Positions 27,153 through 33,520 of a stretch of DNA of 33,520 nucleotides are shown one piece after another (the stretch's first letter is position 1; each line of letters begins with the position of its first letter). Source of the DNA: an uncultured Muribaculaceae bacterium (GTDB taxonomy: Bacteria > Bacteroidota > Bacteroidia > Bacteroidales > Muribaculaceae); the NCBI GenBank assembly GCA_910584665.1, contig CAJUBL010000034.1, positions 1-33,520 on the forward strand. The letters are read 5' to 3'. Under the pieces are notes generated by a model, which was given only the letters and a program-made list of their open reading frames with translations, did no database searches and was not told where the DNA came from. A program made the position numbers and the translations under genes.

Positions 27153-27956
27153 ATGAAATATATTTCTATTGTACTCGTCTCAATGCTGGGGTTGTTCTCA
27201 TCGCCGCAGGCATCGGCATGGGGGCAGAAAGGCCATGATGCGGTGGCATATATAGCCGAGCAGCACCTTACTCCATTGACCCGTGCCGTCGTGGATTCTC
27301 TGCTTGAGGGAAAATCCATGGTATATTGGGCCAACTGGCTTGACAACGCGAGTCACACACGTGAATATGCCTACACAAAAACATGGCATTACAAGAATAT
27401 CGACACCGGAGAACGATATGAAGAGGCACAGGCCAACCCGTCGGGTGATGCTGTTACGGCTATAAAATCCCGTCTGGAGATATTGCAGGATCCGCATGCC
27501 TCGTTTGACGACAGACAGCTGGCAATGAAGATACTGGTACATGTGGTCGGAGATCTTCACCAGCCGATGCACATGGGGCATGCCACCGATCTTGGCGGTA
27601 ACCGTGTGAAAGTGAAATTCCATGGCCGAGATGCCAATCTTCACGGCATATGGGATACCGCTATTCCCGAGGCCGCACACAAATGGAGTTTCACCGAGTG
27701 GCAGATGATGATAGACCGCGAATCGCCTGATTACGAGCGTACTGTCGTACTTGGAACTATTGATGACTGGGCCAGACAGACAGCTGATATAGCTACGGCA
27801 GTCTATTCCGAGACCCCGGAGGGTACCAACGTATCTTATAACGAGATAGCCCGCTGGACACCGGTCATAGAGCAGCAGTTGCTGAAGGGTGGTCTGCGCC
27901 TGGCCCATCTGCTCAACTCGCTCTACGACCCGTCATACACCAATGACCACCGGTAG
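27153..27956 (+). CDS. S1/P1-type zinc-dependent nuclease, secreted
   Basis: A 267-aa protein. The signal peptide ends at ASA, so the mature protein begins with Trp23, the N-terminal Trp that binds zinc in this family. All nine ligands of the P1 pattern are present at matching spacing: Trp23, His28, Asp64, His79, His130, Asp134, His140, His164 and Asp168 (HVVGDLHQPMH and NLHGIWD motifs). It should degrade single-stranded RNA and DNA in the periplasm or outside the cell, probably for nucleotide or phosphate salvage. It lies 93 bases after the YitT gene with no visible promoter box, so it may be cotranscribed. A long hairpin follows. Confidence 0.94.
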   Translation: MKYISIVLVSMLGLFSSPQASAWGQKGHDAVAYIAEQHLTPLTRAVVDSLLEGKSMVYWANWLDNASHTREYAYTKTWHYKNIDTGERYEEAQANPSGDAVTAIKSRLEILQDPHASFDDRQLAMKILVHVVGDLHQPMHMGHATDLGGNRVKVKFHGRDANLHGIWDTAIPEAAHKWSFTEWQMMIDRESPDYERTVVLGTIDDWARQTADIATAVYSETPEGTNVSYNEIARWTPVIEQQLLKGGLRLAHLLNSLYDPSYTNDHR

Positions 27957-27972
27957 ACCGGAAAATGACATC

Positions 27973-28018
27973 TCAAGGTTAAGAGTGTCGTACATTTGTA
28001 CGACACTCTTAACCTTGA
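27973..28018. terminator. 21-bp perfect hairpin after the nuclease gene
   Basis: The arm at 27973-27993 (TCAAGGTTAAGAGTGTCGTAC) has an exact reverse complement at 27998-28018, with a 4-base ATTT loop. It is 16 bases after the nuclease stop. No T-run follows on the plus strand, so termination may be rho-assisted or the hairpin may protect the 3' end. Confidence 0.65.
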
Positions 28019-28100
28019 TTATCTGTACAGAACGCTTTCGGAGATATGTGTGGAACGAATCTGTACTTCAAAGTATCTGATGCAATAATACGAGGTAAAA

Positions 28101-28132
28101 GTTGCGGATATTGGAGAAAAATATTAACTTTG
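28101..28132 (+). promoter_or_regulatory. Promoter of rplS
   Basis: GTTG at 28101-28104, 20 bases of spacer and TAACTTTG at 28125-28132 fit the Bacteroidetes housekeeping promoter. The leader from there to the ATG at 28212 is about 70 bases and includes a GC-rich stretch at 28153-28172 that could form a small hairpin. Confidence 0.7.
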
Positions 28133-28211
28133 CACCCGGTTTCGTAATCTCTGGCGGGACAAGCGGCCCGTGAATATTGCGAGTAATGTTAACATTTTAA
28201 ACTACAAGAAA

Positions 28212-28565
28212 ATGGACTTAATTAAAGTTGCTGAAGAGGCTTTTGCTACAGGCAAACAGCATCCCGACTTCGCTCCCGGTGATACCGTTACCGTGGCTTA
28301 CCGTATCAAGGAGGGTAACAAGGAGCGTATCCAGCAGTACCGTGGCGTTGTTATACGTATATCGGGTGAGGGTAACAAGAAGCGTTTCACCGTTCGCAAG
28401 ATCAGCGATAGCATCGGTGTGGAACGTATTTTCCCCATCGAGTCGCCTTTCATTGACTCGATCACTGTCAACAAGTATGGTAAGGTACGCCGTGCCAAAC
28501 TGTACTACCTGCGTGGTCTCACCGGTAAAAAGGCCCGTATTAAAGAGCGCCGCGTTGTCAAGTAA
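28212..28565 (+). CDS. rplS: 50S ribosomal protein L19
   Basis: A 117-aa protein. The start at 28212 gives MDLIKVAEEAFATGKQHPDF, the normal Bacteroidales L19 N-terminus; a longer in-frame reading from 28170 would use leader sequence. The typical L19 stretches are present: GDTVTVAYRIKEGNKERIQ, YRGVVIRI, FTVRKIS...GVERIFPIESP, and the basic tail YYLRGLTGKKARIKERR. L19 sits at the 30S-50S interface. It is single-gene here, with its own promoter and a strong terminator. Confidence 0.97.
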   Translation: MDLIKVAEEAFATGKQHPDFAPGDTVTVAYRIKEGNKERIQQYRGVVIRISGEGNKKRFTVRKISDSIGVERIFPIESPFIDSITVNKYGKVRRAKLYYLRGLTGKKARIKERRVVK

Positions 28566-28591
28566 GCGATTACTTGTAAAACAACAGAATA

Positions 28592-28633
28592 CAAAGCCCT
28601 GTCGAGACTGTCTCGACAGGGCTTTGTTTTTTT
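28592..28633 (+). terminator. Intrinsic terminator of rplS
   Basis: CAAAGCCCTGTCGAGA (28592-28607) pairs perfectly with 28611-28626 around a CTG loop and is followed by seven T (28627-28633). It lies between the converging rplS and trpS genes and may also slow trpS readthrough. Confidence 0.92.
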
Positions 28634-28650
28634 GGGCCGGGATGGGATAT

Positions 28651-29739
28651 TCATTTTCTGGCGTAGCGGGCAGCCTGTTCGGTGATAAGTGACGGATCGT
28701 CGAAGTAGTTTATCTTCATGGCCCGGCGCACTTCGTCAAGAGTGGCGGCGGCGGCACGGCGTGCATCCTCACTGCCTTTACGCAGTATGTCATATACCAT
28801 AGGGATGTTCTGCTCGTAGTATGCACGTCGTTCGCGCAGCGGTTCAAGCTCTTCCTGAAGAATGCTGATGAGCAGTTTCTTGACTGTACCGTCACCTACA
28901 CCGCCGCGGGTATAGTGCTCCTTCAGTGCGTCGAGTGATTCATACTCCGGAAGATATCTGGAGAAATGCTCGGGACGGCTGAAGGCATCGAGGTATATGA
29001 ATGGACAGTTGCCCTCAAGGTGTCCGGGATCTTCGATGTTGAGGTGAAGCGGATCAGTATACATGCTCTTGACTTTCTTGGCAATCTCTTTGGGCGTATC
29101 GCTGAGGTATATGCAGTTGCCGAGAGACTTTGACATCTTGGCTTTTCCGTCAGTACCCGGAAGCCTCATGCAGGCGGCATTGTCGGGCAACATAATTTCC
29201 GGCTCTACGAGCGTAGGTCCGTAGATGTTGTTGAAACGGGCGACGATCTCACGTGTCAGCTCAATCATTGGAGCCTGATCTTCTCCTACAGGTACCGTTG
29301 TAGCCTTGAATGCAGTGATGTCGCTGGCCTGGCTGACGGGGTAACAGAAGAACCCGACAGGTATGGACTGTTCGAAGTTGCGCATCTTGATCTCGGTCTT
29401 CACTGTCGGATTGCGCTGAACGCGCGAAACGGTGACGAGGTTCATGTAATAGAATGCGAGTTCGGTGAGTTCGGGTACCTGAGACTGTATGAATATCGTT
29501 GTCTTCTCCGGATCGATGCCGGCAGACAGATAGTCGAGAGCGACCTCGATGACATTCTGGCGTACTTTCTCGGGGTTGTCAGCATTGTCGGTAAGCGCCT
29601 GGGCATCGGCGATCATGACATATATCCTGTCAAATTGGCCCGAGTTCTGTAGCTCTACACGTCGGCGTAACGAGCCTACGTAATGGCCGAGGTGAAGTTT
29701 TCCGGTAGGACGGTCGCCCGTCAGTATTATCTTTTCCAT
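28651..29739 (-). CDS. trpS: Tryptophan-tRNA ligase
   Basis: A 362-aa class I aminoacyl-tRNA synthetase that charges tRNA-Trp in the cytoplasm. The N-terminal TGDRPTGKLHLGHYVGS contains the HIGH-type motif (HLGH, 16-19). The KMSKS motif is at 201-205, preceded by the GEDQAPMIELTREIV stretch typical of TrpRS. Length and order match bacterial TrpRS. It follows serB by 32 bases in a probable three-gene operon. Confidence 0.96.
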   Translation of the reverse strand: MEKIILTGDRPTGKLHLGHYVGSLRRRVELQNSGQFDRIYVMIADAQALTDNADNPEKVRQNVIEVALDYLSAGIDPEKTTIFIQSQVPELTELAFYYMNLVTVSRVQRNPTVKTEIKMRNFEQSIPVGFFCYPVSQASDITAFKATTVPVGEDQAPMIELTREIVARFNNIYGPTLVEPEIMLPDNAACMRLPGTDGKAKMSKSLGNCIYLSDTPKEIAKKVKSMYTDPLHLNIEDPGHLEGNCPFIYLDAFSRPEHFSRYLPEYESLDALKEHYTRGGVGDGTVKKLLISILQEELEPLRERRAYYEQNIPMVYDILRKGSEDARRAAAATLDEVRRAMKINYFDDPSLITEQAARYARK

Positions 29740-29771
29740 TTTATGTTTTGATTTATTCTGGGTTATGTTAA

Positions 29772-31022
29772 TCAGCTTATGAAAGAATCTTTGTAGCCAA
29801 GAAAGTAAAGGACGCCGTCAAGACCTATTGTAGAGAGTGACTGGCGTGCCTCGCGCTTTACTTTGGGTTTGGCATGGAAAGCGATTCCGAGACCGGCGGT
29901 GGCAAGCATCGGAAGGTCGTTGGCGCCGTCGCCTACGGCGATGGTCTGGGCTATGTTGACATTCTCTACCTGAGCTATGAGTTTGAGCAGTTCGGCTTTC
30001 CGTCGGCCGTCCACGACGTCACCCACATAGTGCCCCGTGAGTTTGCCGTCTATGATTTCGAGCTCGTTGGCATAGACATAATCGATGCCGAGGCGTTGTT
30101 TCAGATAGTTGCCGAAATATGTGAATCCGCCCGAGAGAATCGCTATCTTATACCCCATGCGTTTGAGGACCTTGAGAGTGCGTTCACATCCTTCAGTGAG
30201 AGGCAGGTTGACGGCGATGTCCTGCATCACGCTCTCGTCGAGCCCTTTGAGCAGAGCTACGCGCTCCCTGAAGCTTTCGGTGAAGTCGATCTCGCCACGC
30301 ATCGCACGTTCGGTGATTGCTTTGACCTGATCGCCCACGCCGGCACGCATTGCAAGTTCGTCAATCACTTCGGTCTCGATAAGGGTAGAGTCCATGTCGA
30401 AGCAGATGAGCCGGCGGCTGCGGCGGTATATGTTGTCCTGCTGCAGTGAGATGTCAAATTCCTGTTCGGCTGAGATCTGGAGAAAGCGGCTCTGAAGCCT
30501 CTCGTAATCGCTGGGATCACCTCGTACTGAGAATTCTACACATGCTTTCGATTTCTCAAGTTCGGTATCGCATAATGGCATGCGCCCCGTGAGACGCTGT
30601 ATGCCGTCTATGTTGAGACCCTGTGAAGACAGTTCCTCGCTTACGAGGGCAATGTGCCGTGCCGTGAGACGGCGCCCCAGAAGGGTTATGATCCAGCGGG
30701 CCTTGCCCTGACGGTCGACCCAGCTCTGGTAGTCATCGGGGGATATTGGAGTGAAACGTATCTTAACCTTAAGCTCATAGGCGGTGAACAGAAGGTCTTT
30801 GAGAAGGTCACCCGAGACCTTGCTGTTGGTACGGAACAGTATGCCGAGTGACAGATTGTGGTGTATGTCAGCCTGACCTATATCGAGAATCTGGGCATCA
30901 TATCTGGCGAGAACACCGGTGAGAGAGGCGGTGAGACCCGGATGGTCCTTACCTGTTATATTGATCAGTATGAGTTCTATGTTATCGTCCGGGGAAGTAA
31001 CGTGGGAATTGTCTGTATTCAT
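29772..31022 (-). CDS. serB: Phosphoserine phosphatase with N-terminal ACT-like domains
   Basis: A 416-aa protein. An ACT-type regulatory region covers about 15-180 (ELILINITGKDHPGLTASLTG is the first ACT strand-helix). The HAD phosphatase domain follows, with motif I DMDST (209-213), motif II around SGG (297-299), and GDGAND (364-369). It removes phosphate from L-phosphoserine in the last step of serine synthesis. The ACT region may sense an amino acid, as in related SerB2-type enzymes. It starts 12 bases after the sensor kinase gene, so it is cotranscribed with it. Confidence 0.94.
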   Translation of the reverse strand: MNTDNSHVTSPDDNIELILINITGKDHPGLTASLTGVLARYDAQILDIGQADIHHNLSLGILFRTNSKVSGDLLKDLLFTAYELKVKIRFTPISPDDYQSWVDRQGKARWIITLLGRRLTARHIALVSEELSSQGLNIDGIQRLTGRMPLCDTELEKSKACVEFSVRGDPSDYERLQSRFLQISAEQEFDISLQQDNIYRRSRRLICFDMDSTLIETEVIDELAMRAGVGDQVKAITERAMRGEIDFTESFRERVALLKGLDESVMQDIAVNLPLTEGCERTLKVLKRMGYKIAILSGGFTYFGNYLKQRLGIDYVYANELEIIDGKLTGHYVGDVVDGRRKAELLKLIAQVENVNIAQTIAVGDGANDLPMLATAGLGIAFHAKPKVKREARQSLSTIGLDGVLYFLGYKDSFIS

Positions 31023-31034
31023 GTCATTATGGTT

Positions 31035-33128
31035 TCATCTGATGGGTATGGTGAATATGAAACGGGCGCCGGAGCCTTTGTGACTTGTGTCGACCTTAAG
31101 TTCTCCTCCCAGAAGTGTCGCGAGCATGCGGCTTACAGACAGACCGAGGCCTATGCCCTGCGAGTAGCGGTTGAGTTTCTCGAAACGGTTGAAGATGATC
31201 TCTTCCTTTCCGGCGGGAATGCCTATGCCGGTGTCGGTTACAGAGAATTCGTAGAAATTGCCGTCGGCAATAGTGCGGCCATCGAGAGTAATGGTACCTT
31301 CGGTGGTGAATTTGGCTGCGTTGTCAAGCAGGTTGTATAGCACCTGTGTGACGCGTTTGGGGTCGGTGTTGAGTATGAGATTGTCGTCCGGTTCGATCCT
31401 GTTGACGATTTCCACACTCGGCTGGGGCAGGTTCTTGACAGTATCAAGTGTTACCTCGATCAGACTGCTGGCCATTACCGGATGTTTCTCTGTCTTGAGT
31501 GTCTTTTTGTCGTAGGAGGCCAGATCTAGCACGTCGTTGACGAGGGTAAGGACGAGCTCGGCGTTAAGTGTCACTATGCGGGCGAATTTTGACAGATAAG
31601 GTTTCTTGTTTTCGTCTATACAGTCGACAATGAGCTGTGAGTACTCGACAACTGCGTTTAGAGGTGTCGAAACCTCGTGGCTGATGTTGTTGATGAATTC
31701 CTCGCGCTGTTTGTCGGCTATCCTGGCGCGTTCGCCGGTACGTATGAGGTCGGCCTGTATGCGTTGCAGAGTATCCCGTTCGTCGGTCAGTTTGGCATTC
31801 ACCTTTTTCAGATCCAGATTCAGACGTTTTGACTTTCGCCACAGTATGGCGATGATTATCAGAGTCATGATTACTGTCAGGAGCGATATTCCGCCTATGA
31901 GGTAAATGGTGCGGTGGTTGGCGCGTGACGCCTCTTTTTTCCGGGCATCAAGTTTAAGCAGGTCTACTTTATGCGATGCGCGTTCGTATTGAAGTTGAAG
32001 TTCCTTATATCTCATGGAACTCTCACGTGTCATCTCGTTGTCGTCGAGATTTCGGCTCAGCAACAGGGCGTCAAGCAGTGTCTCGCGGTCATTGGTGGCC
32101 TGGGATGCCTCTATAAGACAGTTGACGAGCAGTCGGCGCACGTACAGCAGCTGTGGCCGTTCGGTCTGGTGAGCCTCGAATTTAAGTAATGGCAACGCTT
32201 TGTGATATTCCTTGTGTTTCATGTAATAATACATGTCGGGACGGCGTATGCGCGTGAAATCTTTATAAGCCAGTGGCTCGGTACGTGCAGCCTGTCTTGC
32301 GGCTGAGTGGTATTCGTCCACTTCATCGGGCGTGAGAGCTTCGTAATTGCCCAGCAGACGGCGGTATATTATGTAACGGCCATAGGCAAAATCTTTGAAT
32401 TTACGTCCTTTGGCATGATACCCTTCCTCAATATGGTCAAGAAACTCAAGCATACGTTTATCGGCCTTTACAGCCTTGTCCAGAAGACGCATCGAGGTGT
32501 ATGTGAGCGACGACTGTGTCAGATACAGGGTGGTAAGAGCATCCAGTTTCTCCGGCATGGCTTCTATTATGTCACCTATGGCCTTCAGATGGTCGGTGAG
32601 CAATTCGCCGTTTGATATCTGTTCGAGGTACGAACACAGAGAGAACAGGATCTCAAGTCGTGTCAGTACGTCGATGTCGTCCGGACTTTCCAGCCGGTCC
32701 ATTATTTCCTTTACCCGTTCCCGGCTTGTCTCGGCACTGGAATTACGGGCCGCCTCAATGTTCTGCCGTATCTTGATATAGAGCCGTGTGAGCTGCTGCT
32801 CGGGTGTGGTATCGTCTTTATCGAGGCACGACAGGTAGTAGTTGAACAGGCTGTCGCTGGTATTGATGTTGGCAAGGTTACGAAGCATCTCCATTTTAAG
32901 ACCTGTATTGCCGGTACGCCGTGCCAGATCAAAGGCGGTGTTCGCTCTCTCGAACTGACGCTCGCGTGATGATGCATCGTAAAGGTTTACGGCAATGGCA
33001 AGGCTGTCTGCGGTATTGACGGCCGATGCCATTTCTCGTTCAAGGCTGTCGATGACAGCGCGGTTGAAAGCATGGCCTGACTGCGTTGTCAGAACGACGA
33101 CGATGATGATTAACAGTAATTTCTTCAT
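31035..33128 (-). CDS. Sensor histidine kinase with periplasmic helical (TPR-like) domain
   Basis: A 697-aa inner-membrane kinase. The signal peptide covers about 1-20, a periplasmic helical-repeat region about 25-400, and the transmembrane helix about 408-430. A coiled coil follows (about 432-475) before the HisKA phospho-acceptor His484 in NNISHEVSTPLNA. The HATPase domain has an N box (NLLDNAAKF, 599-607), G1 DTGIGIP (632-638) and G2 GIGLGLS (658-664), ending GSGARFIFTIP. It lacks a receiver domain and a DNA-binding domain, and no response regulator is encoded in this window, so it is an orphan here. It is the first gene of an operon with serB and trpS. The signal sensed is unknown. Confidence 0.93.
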   Translation of the reverse strand: MKKLLLIIIVVVLTTQSGHAFNRAVIDSLEREMASAVNTADSLAIAVNLYDASSRERQFERANTAFDLARRTGNTGLKMEMLRNLANINTSDSLFNYYLSCLDKDDTTPEQQLTRLYIKIRQNIEAARNSSAETSRERVKEIMDRLESPDDIDVLTRLEILFSLCSYLEQISNGELLTDHLKAIGDIIEAMPEKLDALTTLYLTQSSLTYTSMRLLDKAVKADKRMLEFLDHIEEGYHAKGRKFKDFAYGRYIIYRRLLGNYEALTPDEVDEYHSAARQAARTEPLAYKDFTRIRRPDMYYYMKHKEYHKALPLLKFEAHQTERPQLLYVRRLLVNCLIEASQATNDRETLLDALLLSRNLDDNEMTRESSMRYKELQLQYERASHKVDLLKLDARKKEASRANHRTIYLIGGISLLTVIMTLIIIAILWRKSKRLNLDLKKVNAKLTDERDTLQRIQADLIRTGERARIADKQREEFINNISHEVSTPLNAVVEYSQLIVDCIDENKKPYLSKFARIVTLNAELVLTLVNDVLDLASYDKKTLKTEKHPVMASSLIEVTLDTVKNLPQPSVEIVNRIEPDDNLILNTDPKRVTQVLYNLLDNAAKFTTEGTITLDGRTIADGNFYEFSVTDTGIGIPAGKEEIIFNRFEKLNRYSQGIGLGLSVSRMLATLLGGELKVDTSHKGSGARFIFTIPIR

Positions 33129-33171
33129 TGCAAGGTGAGGTCTTGGAGGTTATGATTCCTTCAGCCGACTA

Positions 33172-33179
33172 CAAAATTA
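33172..33179 (-). promoter_or_regulatory. Bacteroidetes-type -7 box for the kinase-serB-trpS operon
   Basis: Minus-strand TAATTTTG matches TAnnTTTG, in an AT-rich stretch 43 bases upstream of the kinase start. The -33 region (around 33200) has no clean TTTG. Confidence 0.5.
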
Positions 33180-33214
33180 ATAAAAACTTGGTTAAAGTTG
33201 AAAAAAATTGTGAA

Positions 33215-33520
33215 TCAGAACTGGAAGTATATAAACGGCGCTACATCTTCGCCTTTGAATTCCAGTACAAGCTGTATTACTGTCAGGAATATGATAAGCT
33301 TTACTGACCATGGTGACCGGACAAACATCATGCCGGCCTTATTGACAGTACGCGTCGGCAGGGCATGGGCGGTTATTATGACTGCCATCATTATGATCCA
33401 TGTGGATCTGACATGGAGGAACGGCGGCAGGTAGTCAAGAGAGAAATCGGTCAGTATGTTCTTGATTATGAGCCATGAGTCAGTCCATGAGTCGGCACGG
33501 AAAAACACCCATAGAAGCGA
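33215..33520 (-). CDS. C-terminal part of an MBOAT-family O-acyltransferase (runs off the right edge)
   Basis: The open frame continues to 33520 (102 codons) with no start inside the window. It begins SLLWVFFRADSW, the MBOAT/AlgI-type segment near the C-terminus, followed by two hydrophobic helices (WIIMMAVIITAHAL and VKLIIFLTVIQLVLEF) and a YFQF terminus typical of this family in Bacteroidales. MBOAT proteins move acyl groups onto polysaccharides across the membrane. The catalytic His would lie outside the window. Confidence 0.8.
   Translation of the reverse strand, partial: SLLWVFFRADSWTDSWLIIKNILTDFSLDYLPPFLHVRSTWIIMMAVIITAHALPTRTVNKAGMMFVRSPWSVKLIIFLTVIQLVLEFKGEDVAPFIYFQF

Overview
The window looks like chromosomal DNA from a gut-type member of the Bacteroidales, most plausibly Muribaculaceae or a close relative. 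The evidence is a SusC/SusD pair, fimbrillin-family lipoproteins, a FecI/FecR-type sigma/anti-sigma pair, promoters of the Bacteroidetes TAnnTTTG type, almost no Shine-Dalgarno sequences, and core proteins (TypA, L19, TrpRS) that read as Bacteroidales. The family assignment is inference.

Layout. 1-51: 5' part of a tRNA-Pro (minus). 108-2554 (minus): a LysM/periplasmic-binding-protein-like gene coupled by an ATGA overlap to an outer-membrane beta-barrel gene. 2639-6882 (plus): typA, then a patatin-like phospholipase with an outer-membrane barrel. 6882-8284 (plus): a compact AT-richer cassette of three 32-bp repeats, a promoter built into the last repeat, and a DUF4143-type AAA ATPase. 8303-15808 (minus): an operon with two fimbrillin-like lipoproteins, an ECF sigma factor, a FecR anti-sigma factor, a GH3-SGNH fusion enzyme and a broken second GH3 gene. 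16036-25783 (plus): SusC with an N-terminal STN domain, SusD, a GH30-like lipoprotein, a large lipoprotein of unknown function with an internal duplication, and a small secreted protein. 25781-26029: a 166-nt palindromic element and a strong terminator. 26082-28565 (plus): YitT-family membrane protein, S1/P1 nuclease and rplS. 28651-33520 (minus): an MBOAT gene running off the edge, a sensor kinase, serB and trpS.

How it works together. The two divergent blocks at 8303-25783 form one polysaccharide utilization locus. By analogy with FecA/FecR/FecI-type signalling, glycan engaging the STN-containing SusC should signal through FecR to release the sigma factor, which should activate one or both blocks. 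GH30-like and GH3 enzymes suggest a beta-glucan or other beta-glucoside target; the SGNH domain suggests that the glycan carries esters. A two-protein fimbrillin module in the same operon as the regulators is unusual and may provide surface adhesion to the same target.

The most notable items are the GH3 gene reduced to a frameshifted 5' stub exactly where the AAA-ATPase cassette ends, the repeat/promoter overlap in front of that ATPase, the 166-nt palindromic element whose arm contains the stop codon of the last PUL gene, and the duplicated unknown lipoprotein of the PUL.
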